From contig JAFSOW010000042.1 in assembly GCA_017443165.1 (NCBI GenBank), forward strand, positions 1-12,149: a stretch of 12,149 nucleotides of DNA. Direction: 5' to 3'. Below the pieces are notes generated by a model, which saw only the letters and a program-made list of their open reading frames with translations, was not told the origin of the DNA and did not search any database. This document shows positions 1-5,728 of this stretch, one piece after another; position 1 is the stretch's first letter, and the number at the start of each line of letters is the position of its first letter. This DNA comes from Acidaminococcaceae bacterium. GTDB taxonomy: Bacteria; Bacillota; Negativicutes; Acidaminococcales; Acidaminococcaceae. Made by a program: the position numbers and the translations under genes.

Positions 1-342
1 GCCGCTTCATAGCTTTTTTGTTTTTCTGTGCAGCGGAATGAAGGAGAGACCGGAACAGCTATGCTGCTAACGGACAATGATGCCGACAAATGTGCAGGAT
101 TCCCGGCTGGGCAGGGCGCAAATTGTGAAAGCGGAACAAATTGGTACCGGCATTTATGGAGAATGCCGGTATACTTCATAAAAGCCGGATGCAATTTATT
201 CCGCTTACATAATTAGTTTCCTGGTTGCCTGTCCAGCTTGCAATCATTCACTTTTTCGGCCTCGCTTCCTTTTATGAGCAAAACTGTTCCGCTCACTCCT
301 GCAACTATGCTGCACAGACAAACAAAAAAGCTATGAAGCGGC
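1..342. repeat. Long imperfect inverted repeat (palindromic intergenic element)
   Basis: The outer 34 bases (1-34) match the reverse complement of 309-342 with one mismatch. The likeness continues inward with substitutions and an 8-10 base indel: about 127-158 again pairs with 177-208, leaving a short loop near 160-175. The whole segment is therefore one long hairpin-capable sequence, or two roughly 165-bp copies head to head. The arm ends carry a T-run (plus strand 14-19, mirrored at 324-329). A short ORF at 28-216 lies inside but looks like no known protein, and its sequence follows the repeat. It may be a MITE-like element, two inverted copies of an intergenic repeat, or a structured RNA. 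The left boundary coincides with the window edge, so the element may extend further. Confidence 0.75.
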
Positions 343-378
343 TGGCTCCTTCCGGAACCGGTAAGCCTTCATAGCTTT
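324..378 (-). terminator. Rho-independent terminator for the DUF3842 transcript
   Basis: A perfect 12-bp stem joins 327-338 and 367-378, with a GC-rich loop that can add a GGCT/AGCC pairing. On the minus strand it runs into six Ts (324-329). The stop codon of the leftward DUF3842 gene lies about 130 bases upstream. The 367-378 arm is a third partial copy of the motif at the tips of the 1-342 inverted repeat. On the plus strand the hairpin is followed by a weaker T-rich stretch (383-390), so it may act in both directions. Confidence 0.55.
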
Positions 379-379
379 A

Positions 380-508
380 GCGTTTTTATTCAATTAAGGA
401 CAAAACTGTTAGTGCTTTGCTTCGCTTTTGCGAAGTCCGTCACTCTTGTGACAATATATTATATCATGTGTCGGAATAATTATGCAAACATTTCCTCAGA
501 CGTTTATT
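380..508. other. Non-coding stretch with two small hairpins
   Basis: This stretch lies between the terminator-like hairpin and the end of the DUF3842 gene. It holds two short adjacent stem-loops: CTTCGC/GCGAAG with a TTTT loop (420-435), and GTCAC/GTGAC with a TCTT loop (439-452), followed by AT-rich sequence. Neither is followed by a clear T-run on either strand. I see no gene here, and the hairpins are probably part of the 3' untranslated region of the leftward transcript. Confidence 0.4.
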
Positions 509-919
509 TCATTTTTCCGCAATCTTCCGTATAATGTCCACGGCGTCCTGGAGATATTCCGCGACCTTCTTTTCTTCTACGCCGGCAATGTAAGCCCGGC
601 AGTGATTCATGGGGATCAGCACCACCTTTGCCTTGCTGGAAGAAACTGCCATGGCAATAGCCGGGCTGATTTCCCCGTGCAAGGCGTTGGCCATGATGAT
701 GCCCGCCGGCCCGATGATCACATCTGCTTCCGCAGCATTAAACAAAATCGCGTTTTCACCGGTAGCCGCAAAAGACGGCCCGCCTTTCAGCATGGTCTCC
801 GTTGCGATGGAGTTCGTCCCTGTCGCCCCAACTTCCGCATCCGGAAAATTTTTGACAAGCAACTCCACCAAAGAACGGCCAATACCGCCGCCCTGTCCAT
901 CTATTACAAGAATACGCAT
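509..919 (-). CDS. DUF3842 family protein
   Basis: This 136-residue cytoplasmic protein matches the DUF3842 family from its N-terminus onward. It opens with a beta-strand and a glycine-rich turn (MRILVIDGQGGGIG), as in Rossmann-type nucleotide-binding folds. Further on it has an alternating strand/helix pattern and a hydrophobic segment with IIGPAGI near residue 70. The length is normal for the family. The ATG is preceded by AGGTG at 5 bases. The gene starts 99 bp downstream of the glyoxalase-like gene on the same strand with no terminator between, so the two are probably co-transcribed. The family has no established function. Nucleotide or dinucleotide binding is my inference from the GxGGxG turn. 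The plus-strand ORFs across this region are shadows. Confidence 0.85.
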   Translation of the reverse strand: MRILVIDGQGGGIGRSLVELLVKNFPDAEVGATGTNSIATETMLKGGPSFAATGENAILFNAAEADVIIGPAGIIMANALHGEISPAIAMAVSSSKAKVVLIPMNHCRAYIAGVEEKKVAEYLQDAVDIIRKIAEK

Positions 920-1018
920 AATTCACCTTTCTAAGCTTTGAGACTTAAGTTAAACCACTGATTCAATTGCATACCATTTTGCTATTCGCAAACGCCCATT
1001 AAACCAGTCACCTCTTCA

Positions 1019-1381
1019 TCACCGTACCGGCAGGATTTCCAGCCAGTAGCCGTCAGGGTCATTAATGAAATAGATACCCATCATCGGGTTTTCATAACAG
1101 ATACAGCCCATCTTCTTGTGTTTTTCATGCAAGGCTTCATAATCATCGGTCACAAAAGCCAGATGGAATTCATTCTCGCCCAGGTTATAGGGCTCCTCAC
1201 GGTCTTTCAGCCAGGTCAGTTCCAGCGTATGGGGCGTTTCGCCGTTGTCGCCTAAATAAACTAATATAAAATCCGGTTTTTCAACCCGTCGGACTTCTTT
1301 CAGGTTTAACGCTTCCTCATAAAACGCCATGCTTTTTTCCAAGTCCAGTACGTTAAAATTATTGTGGGCAAATTTAATCAT
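1019..1381 (-). CDS. gloA: Glyoxalase I-like VOC protein (lactoylglutathione lyase family)
   Basis: This 120-residue protein has the two beta-alpha-beta-beta-beta halves of the vicinal oxygen chelate fold. Aligned to bacterial glyoxalase I, all four metal ligands appear present: His6, Glu54 (in TLELTW), His73 (in FHLAF) and Glu115 (in YWLEIL), after the usual DPDG turn at 108-111. Glyoxalase I isomerises the hemithioacetal of methylglyoxal and a thiol, usually glutathione, to the S-lactoyl thioester in the cytoplasm. The thiol used here is unknown, since many Firmicutes lack glutathione. The ATG has a good GGAG site 9-10 bases upstream and an extended -10 box further up. The gene is divergent from the DUF4298 cluster and leads into DUF3842. 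The family assignment is firm; the exact substrate is less so. Confidence 0.85.
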   Translation of the reverse strand: MIKFAHNNFNVLDLEKSMAFYEEALNLKEVRRVEKPDFILVYLGDNGETPHTLELTWLKDREEPYNLGENEFHLAFVTDDYEALHEKHKKMGCICYENPMMGIYFINDPDGYWLEILPVR

Positions 1382-1437
1382 GGTTCACTTCTCCTTCCAG
1401 TTCCTTCCGTATATTAATTCAGGGGATTTCTGTTTAT

Positions 1438-1446
1438 ATTATACCA
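1438..1446 (-). promoter_or_regulatory. Extended -10 promoter for the glyoxalase-like gene
   Basis: Read on the minus strand, the sequence is TGG followed by a perfect TATAAT, an extended -10 element about 57 bases upstream of the ATG at 1381. The -35 region about 16-17 bases further up is AT-rich and matches TTGACA poorly, as is common with extended -10 promoters. Confidence 0.55.
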
Positions 1447-1487
1447 TATCATATAACTGTATTAAGTTTTTCTGATTTATAAAGTTA

Positions 1488-1501
1488 TTCTAAATTTAGA
1501 A
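1488..1501. promoter_or_regulatory. 14-bp perfect palindrome between divergent promoters
   Basis: The sequence TTCTAAATTTAGAA is a perfect palindrome, placed between the leftward -10 (1438-1443) and the rightward -35 (1528-1533). Its position suits an operator shared by the two divergent units. It is AT-rich and could be chance, and no regulator gene lies next to it. Confidence 0.3.
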
Positions 1502-1527
1502 AATTTCATTCCATGGTCAATTATATT

Positions 1528-1557
1528 TTAACATTTCTTGTGTAGTTGTGATATAAT
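1528..1557 (+). promoter_or_regulatory. Sigma-A type promoter for the DUF4298-yitT-mntP-MATE cluster
   Basis: TTAACA (1528-1533) is separated by 18 bases from a perfect TATAAT (1552-1557), which is itself preceded by TG one base upstream (extended -10). Transcription would begin near 1564, about 30 bases before the ATG at 1596. Confidence 0.65.
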
Positions 1558-1595
1558 TTAGAATTATAATATCAAAGAAACTGGAGTTTTTTAAG

Positions 1596-1931
1596 ATGCA
1601 GGACTTAAGTCAGCCCGACATAACAAATGAAGATGTAAAAGCCAGTGAATCACAGATTGCACGGATTTCCCGGATGGAAGAAATACTGGATAAAAGCGGC
1701 AAAGCCGTGCGTGATTTACAGGAGGCGCTGGATCGTTACGTTGCTCTTGAAGAAGAGATACGCGAGCTGGAACTGTATTATACAGGCGGACAATGGCAAA
1801 ATGATTTTGCCGATGATGAAGCAGGCAAGCTTCCCCGGGATTTAAGACGTGGCGTATTGTCGGAAGACGCCGTGTTCGACTTTCTGACTTTGCGGGACGA
1901 AGTGATTTCGAAATACAAGGAACTGCTATAA
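1596..1931 (+). CDS. DUF4298 domain-containing protein
   Basis: This 111-residue, acidic, mostly helical cytoplasmic protein matches the DUF4298 family. A long predicted helix runs over roughly residues 20-60 (RISRMEEILD onward, rich in Glu, Arg and Leu, probably coiled coil). It is followed by a conserved-looking segment with YYTGGQWQNDF and then a second helix ending in RDEVISKYKELL. No signal peptide or membrane segment is present. TGGAG lies 9 bases upstream of the ATG, and a near-consensus promoter sits just before it. It is the first gene of a plus-strand cluster and ends 34 bases before the YitT gene. The family has no known function. Adaptor-like behaviour is possible from the coiled-coil look, but that is only inference. 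Confidence 0.8.
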   Translation: MQDLSQPDITNEDVKASESQIARISRMEEILDKSGKAVRDLQEALDRYVALEEEIRELELYYTGGQWQNDFADDEAGKLPRDLRRGVLSEDAVFDFLTLRDEVISKYKELL

Positions 1932-1965
1932 ATTATTTTTTTGATTTTGAGGGATAAGCATTACC

Positions 1966-2853
1966 ATGAACAAAAGCATCACTCGCAGCATTGTGGCTAT
2001 GTTGCTTGGCAATTTTGCCGTAGCGGCTGCTGTTATCATTTTTATCGCGCCCCAGGGCATCATCCTGGGCGGTTCCACAGGCATTGCGCTGGCACTGACG
2101 CATTATATTTCCTTTCCTCTTTCAGCCACAGTGTTCGTAATCAACATGCTGTTTTTTGTAACCGGACTCATCTGTTTAGGAAAAAAATTCGCGCTGACGA
2201 CTATCGCCAATTCCATTCTCTACCCGCTGGCCATGTCGTTGCTGGAACAGTTGCCCATCGCAGGAAAACCAGTCACTGATAATATCATGCTGGCAGCCGT
2301 ATTCGGCGGCGTGCTGATGGGCGGAGGAATCGGGCTTCTGTTACGGGCCGGCGGCTCTTCCGGCGGAACAGACATTCCTGCGCTGATTCTTAATAAACAC
2401 TTTCATCTTAACGTATCTGTCTTGTTATATGTTATCGACGGACTTGTTTTATGCAGTCAGGCATTTTTCTCCAGTATGGAACAAATCCTGTACGGCATTT
2501 TCGTACTGGCGCTGTTCACCATGACCATGAACAGGATCATGCTCATGGGCAAGTCACAGATCCAGTTGTTTATCATTTCAGATGAAAGCGAAATAATCCG
2601 GCAGCAAATCCTTGCGGAAGACGCAGGTGCTACCATGTTTTACGTTGAAAAAGCCTTTACAGGCAGGCAGGGAAAATGTATCATGTGCGTGATTCCCCGG
2701 CGGAAACTGTACCCCATTACCCAGCTTATTTCCGCCACGGACCCGGATGCCTTCTTCACTATTTCCGAAGTCAATGAAGTACGGGGAGCCGGTTTTTCCT
2801 TTGCCAAACATTACCTGGATACGACCGAGAAAGAGCAATTGTCAGCCAAATGA
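1966..2853 (+). CDS. YitT family membrane protein with C-terminal DUF2179 domain
   Basis: This is a 295-residue inner-membrane protein. Residues about 8-185 hold five or six hydrophobic segments typical of the YitT membrane domain, with a glycine-rich patch (GGVLMGGGIGLLLRAGGSSGG) near residues 114-135. Residues about 195-285 form the soluble DUF2179 domain, with CIMCVIPRRKL and the family-typical end TDPDAFFTISEVNEVRGAGF. The length is normal. The ATG is preceded by GAGGG at about 9 bases. The gene lies between DUF4298 (34-bp gap) and mntP (66-bp gap) and is likely co-transcribed with both. YitT proteins are widespread in Firmicutes. A transport role is commonly assumed, but no substrate is established. 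Family call is secure; function is not. Confidence 0.88.
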   Translation: MNKSITRSIVAMLLGNFAVAAAVIIFIAPQGIILGGSTGIALALTHYISFPLSATVFVINMLFFVTGLICLGKKFALTTIANSILYPLAMSLLEQLPIAGKPVTDNIMLAAVFGGVLMGGGIGLLLRAGGSSGGTDIPALILNKHFHLNVSVLLYVIDGLVLCSQAFFSSMEQILYGIFVLALFTMTMNRIMLMGKSQIQLFIISDESEIIRQQILAEDAGATMFYVEKAFTGRQGKCIMCVIPRRKLYPITQLISATDPDAFFTISEVNEVRGAGFSFAKHYLDTTEKEQLSAK

Positions 2854-2919
2854 GTGAATTTGACTGCTTTTCAGCGGTTAACCCGTACATCTTTACAGCT
2901 ATAAACAGGAGATATCACC

Positions 2920-3477
2920 GTGAGCTTTTTTGAACTTTTATTAATCGCAGTAAGCCTGGCCATGGATGCCTTTTCCGTATCCATTTGCGGCAGTCTGGCG
3001 CTGGCACCCTCTTCCCGGTTCGCCGGAGCGGTTAAGTTCGGCGCCTGGTTCGGCGCATTCCAGTTCCTCATGCCGGTCATCGGCTACTGGACAGCCTATT
3101 GGGCCGTAGAATACATCGAAGCATATGACCACTGGATTGCGTTCTTCCTGTTGCTGTACATCGGCATCAACATGATCCGGGAAGCCGGTGAAGACGCCGA
3201 AGTGATTGAAAGCTACGGTGTGAAGCGCATGTTCCTGCTGGCTGTTGCCACCAGCATCGATGCCCTGGCTGTGGGTGTCAGCTTTGCCGTATTGGATGTA
3301 AACATCTGGACCAGCTCGCTGCTCATCGGCGTGATCACTTTTATCATTTCTTTTCTGGGCGGCACCATCGGGTTCAAGTTGGGAGAACGCTTCCGGAATC
3401 ACGCGACCCGGGCCGGCGGCCTGGTCCTGTGCCTGATCGGACTGAAAGTGCTGCTGGAACACACCGGGTATCTGTAA
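2920..3477 (+). CDS. mntP: MntP-family manganese efflux pump
   Basis: This 185-residue inner-membrane protein has six predicted membrane helices, the size of Escherichia coli MntP. The two inverted halves each carry the family aspartate motif: Asp16 in SLAMDAFSVS and Asp114 in ATSIDALAVG, residues of the type needed for Mn(II) export. The cytoplasmic linker between the halves (about 87-102) is short and acidic. Translation starts at GTG 2920, with AGGAGA 8 bases upstream; this start keeps helix 1 and its Asp. The gene follows YitT and precedes the MATE pump on the same strand. I see no yybP-ykoY-type manganese riboswitch in the 66 bases before it, so control is probably from the cluster promoter. 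A plus-strand call is clear; the 206-codon open frame on the opposite strand is a shadow. Confidence 0.92.
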   Translation: MSFFELLLIAVSLAMDAFSVSICGSLALAPSSRFAGAVKFGAWFGAFQFLMPVIGYWTAYWAVEYIEAYDHWIAFFLLLYIGINMIREAGEDAEVIESYGVKRMFLLAVATSIDALAVGVSFAVLDVNIWTSSLLIGVITFIISFLGGTIGFKLGERFRNHATRAGGLVLCLIGLKVLLEHTGYL

Positions 3478-3596
3478 ATCATCCGGCTGGCTTACGAAAC
3501 CGCAGATGCATTCATTAACACACTCACAATAAACAACGCCAAACCCTGGCAGAAATTCCATCTTTGAAACTTATAGTAGAATAGCAAGAGCACAAA

Positions 3597-4955
3597 ATGA
3601 CAAATCATTTCAGCAACACATCTGATTCAGAACTACTGTTCAGCAAACACCATTTGCTTCACCTGCTGTGGCCCCTTGTGGTGGAACAGCTCCTTTCGGT
3701 ACTGGTAGGCATGGTGGATGTGCTGATGGTTGCCTATGTAGGTGAAGCCACCGTTTCCGGCGTATCTCTTGTGGATTCCGTAAACATGCTGGTGATCCAG
3801 GTCCTCTTCGCCCTTACCGCAGGAGGGACGGTAGTCTGCGCCCAGTTCATCGGCGCGGGAAATTACAAAGCCGCAGGTAAAAGCGGCGGCCAAATGCTTT
3901 TTATCACTACCTCGCTGATGCTCGGCATCGCGGCGGCGTTTCTGTTAAAAGGAACTTCCCTGCTGTCGGTGATTTTCGGGCAGGTTGAAAGCCGGGTTAT
4001 GGAAGACGCAGTCAAATACCTGTTATTTACCGCCGCTTCTTTCCCTTTTTTGGCAATTTATTATTCGGCAGCAGCCATTTTCCGGGCATCCGGTAATACA
4101 AAGCTGGCCATGCTGGTGTCTTTGGGAATGAACCTGCTCAATATTATCGGCAACGCAATCTGTATCTTCGGGTTCCACATGGGCGTGACAGGCGTAGCCC
4201 TTCCAACCCTGCTCGCGAGGATGGCGGCGGCATTGTTTATGGTGTACAGCCTGCAGCGTTTCGGTAAAGAAATCCGGATTCATGCTTTTTCACAGTTAAA
4301 GCCGGACAGAGAGATTATCCGGAAAATCCTGTCTATCGGAATCCCTAACAGCGTGGAAAGCGGTCTGTTCAATTTTGGAAAGATCCTGCTGCAAAGCCTG
4401 GTGTCTACGCTGGGCACTGCATCCATAGCAGCATACGCGGTCGCGTCCAACCTGGCAACCTACCTGTACCTGCCCGGGAACGCGCTGGGAGCCGGGATGA
4501 TCACTGTCGTGGGCCAGTGTTACGGAGCAAAGAAACCGGAACAGGCCAAGTATTACGCAAAGATTCTTTTATACCTGAATTATGCGTTCCTTGCCATAAT
4601 CTGTTCCGTATTAATCATAGGCAGAAGTTTCTGGGTCGGCTGTTATAACCTGTCGCCCCCTTCCGCCGGTTTGGCGGAGGATCTCATTCTTGCCCATTCC
4701 GCAGCCATGATTATCTGGCCGGTCGCGTTTTTGTTACCCTATTATTTCCGGGCCATCGGTAAAGCAGCCTTTACCATGAAAGTCGCTGTTTTTGCCATGG
4801 CGGTATTCCGTGTAGGTCTGGCCTATCTCTTTATTGACCTCTGGCACAAAAACGTATTGTGGGTATGGTATGCCATGTTCGTCGACTGGGTCTTCCGCAT
4901 TATTGTATTCGGGTATCATTTCATGAAAGAAAACACGCTTTCCGATAATCAATAA
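3597..4955 (+). CDS. MATE family multidrug/cation efflux transporter
   Basis: This 452-residue inner-membrane protein has twelve predicted transmembrane helices in two MatE halves (about 20-220 and 240-440). Early features match the family: LLWPLVVEQLLSVLVGMVDV in helix 1 and the G-x-x-x-V-S-x-V-D-S segment in helix 2. The second half has the expected IGIPNSVESGLFNFGKILLQ segment. MATE proteins export drugs or organic cations in exchange for Na+ or H+. Neither the substrate nor the coupling ion can be told from sequence alone. The ribosome binding site upstream of the ATG is weak (AAGAG-like). The gene starts 119 bp after mntP, with no terminator between, and may be read from the same promoter or its own. 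The stop codon overlaps the T-run of a leftward terminator. Confidence 0.92.
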   Translation: MTNHFSNTSDSELLFSKHHLLHLLWPLVVEQLLSVLVGMVDVLMVAYVGEATVSGVSLVDSVNMLVIQVLFALTAGGTVVCAQFIGAGNYKAAGKSGGQMLFITTSLMLGIAAAFLLKGTSLLSVIFGQVESRVMEDAVKYLLFTAASFPFLAIYYSAAAIFRASGNTKLAMLVSLGMNLLNIIGNAICIFGFHMGVTGVALPTLLARMAAALFMVYSLQRFGKEIRIHAFSQLKPDREIIRKILSIGIPNSVESGLFNFGKILLQSLVSTLGTASIAAYAVASNLATYLYLPGNALGAGMITVVGQCYGAKKPEQAKYYAKILLYLNYAFLAIICSVLIIGRSFWVGCYNLSPPSAGLAEDLILAHSAAMIIWPVAFLLPYYFRAIGKAAFTMKVAVFAMAVFRVGLAYLFIDLWHKNVLWVWYAMFVDWVFRIIVFGYHFMKENTLSDNQ

Positions 4956-4989
4956 AAAAGGAAGCGACGGCTTGTTTGTCCGTGCTCCC
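4954..4989 (-). terminator. Rho-independent terminator downstream of the 162-aa exported protein gene
   Basis: On the minus strand, GGGAGCACGG pairs across a 9-base loop with CCGT-C-GCTTCC (one bulge, one wobble), then six Ts follow at 4959-4954. It lies about 40 bases past the leftward stop codon at 5028. Its T-run is made from the A-run that includes the stop codon of the convergent MATE gene, so the two units share this boundary. Confidence 0.65.
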
Positions 4990-5027
4990 CTGTTTATATT
5001 ATAAAAACTATAATCTTTTTTGTCACT

Positions 5028-5516
5028 TCACTTGGCTTCGTCTGCATCAGGCGAAGCTGTTTTTATAAAAGTAAGCACACGCTTTTCCGGCTTCAGCGTG
5101 TAGTCGGTCCAATACAGGACATTTTCATCAAAACTGTAATATAAAAGCCCTGACCCGTTGCGATACTTTACCTTATCCTTCACACTTCCGTCGCTTTTCA
5201 CCTTGCGGAGCACAAAGAGGCAGTTTTCATAATACATGCTTCCATCTTCCTGATAGTGCGCCCGCATCATGTACACATCCATCTTCGGACGCTTTTCGCG
5301 TAATGCGACAGTCACGTCATACCAGCCCGGTTCCTCCGATGGCGCAACAGCCATGAGGAGCCGTCCTTCTTTCTTTTCTTCCCAGTAGCCTTCGTAACTT
5401 TCAGGGGAAATCAGTTCATAATCCTTTTTGCCTCTCTGGACCACCGCACCGGCAAAAGCCGGCAGGCAGTTCAAAAGTGAAAGCAGGAGCAGGCAGACAG
5501 TAAAAACTCTTTTCAT
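5028..5516 (-). CDS. Exported protein of unknown function (162 aa)
   Basis: I do not recognise this family. The protein opens MKRVFTVCLLLLSLLNCLPAFAG: two basic residues, a leucine core and an AFA|G cleavage site after residue 22. The mature part (about 140 residues) is rich in Tyr, Glu, Lys and Arg and looks all-beta, with an early EGYWEEK and a late GLLYYSFDENVLYW. A longer frame opens at 5591, but I start at 5516 because GGAGA sits 8 bases upstream of this ATG, a promoter lies at 5548-5576, and the signal peptide begins here. Any start at 5591 would be upstream of that promoter. Cys17 is not in a convincing lipobox (residue 16 is Asn). It is the last gene of a leftward block of envelope proteins. 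Its EGYW...hydrophobic-strand layout loosely recalls residues 39-70 of the 477-aa neighbour. Confidence 0.75.
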   Translation of the reverse strand: MKRVFTVCLLLLSLLNCLPAFAGAVVQRGKKDYELISPESYEGYWEEKKEGRLLMAVAPSEEPGWYDVTVALREKRPKMDVYMMRAHYQEDGSMYYENCLFVLRKVKSDGSVKDKVKYRNGSGLLYYSFDENVLYWTDYTLKPEKRVLTFIKTASPDADEAK

Positions 5517-5547
5517 GTTCAGTCTCCAATCGCAAATCTTTTTTCTG

Positions 5548-5576
5548 ATTTTACTCCAAAAACAAAAAATCCGCAA
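5548..5576 (-). promoter_or_regulatory. Promoter of the 162-aa exported protein gene
   Basis: On the minus strand TTGCGG (5576-5571) and TAAAAT (5553-5548) are separated by exactly 17 bases. Transcription would start near 5541, about 25 bases before the ATG at 5516. This gives the last gene of the block a promoter separate from its neighbours. Confidence 0.6.
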
Positions 5577-5600
5577 TTGCTTTGTTTTCACAATATAATT

Positions 5601-5632
5601 TAAGGAGACGCTGATTAATCAGCGTCTCCTTA
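5601..5632. repeat. 32-bp perfect palindrome
   Basis: The sequence from 5601 to 5632 equals its own reverse complement without a mismatch (TAAGGAGACGCTGATT and its mirror). In RNA it would fold to a very stable hairpin; on the minus strand the stem is followed by TTAAATTATATT-like sequence. It may be the second of two terminators after the 477-aa gene, or a dyad operator just upstream of the promoter at 5548-5576. Confidence 0.7.
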
Positions 5633-5655
5633 GACTCAACTGCCTTATCACAGAA

Positions 5656-5707
5656 AATCAGGACGCGTTTCATCTGCAATTCAATCAGATAAAGCTGCGT
5701 CCTGATT
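5656..5707 (-). terminator. Hairpin after the 477-aa gene, possible terminator
   Basis: A perfect 11-bp stem (5656-5666 with 5697-5707, AATCAGGACGC and its complement) encloses a second ATCTG/CAGAT pairing. It begins 22 bases past the stop codon at 5729. The following T-run on the minus strand is short (TTTT), so termination may depend on this hairpin together with the palindrome at 5601-5632. Confidence 0.5.
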
Positions 5708-5728
5708 ATTTTGTACTGTTATACTATT

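Noticed and set aside
28..216. 62-codon plus-strand ORF in the palindromic element
   Set aside because: It lies inside the inverted repeat, has no recognisable protein features and no good ribosome site, and is explained by the repeat itself.
482..941. Plus-strand ORFs opposite the DUF3842 gene (150 and 110 codons)
   Set aside because: They are antisense to a clear family member with a ribosome site and show no protein-like pattern.
2941..3561. 206-codon minus-strand ORF opposite mntP
   Set aside because: It is the mirror of the MntP coding frame; MntP has full family motifs, and this ORF has none and is full of charged and Gln/His runs typical of antisense frames.
5517..5591. N-terminal extension of the 162-aa exported protein to 5591
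   Set aside because: The promoter at 5548-5576 lies inside it, and the ATG at 5516 has the ribosome site and signal peptide.
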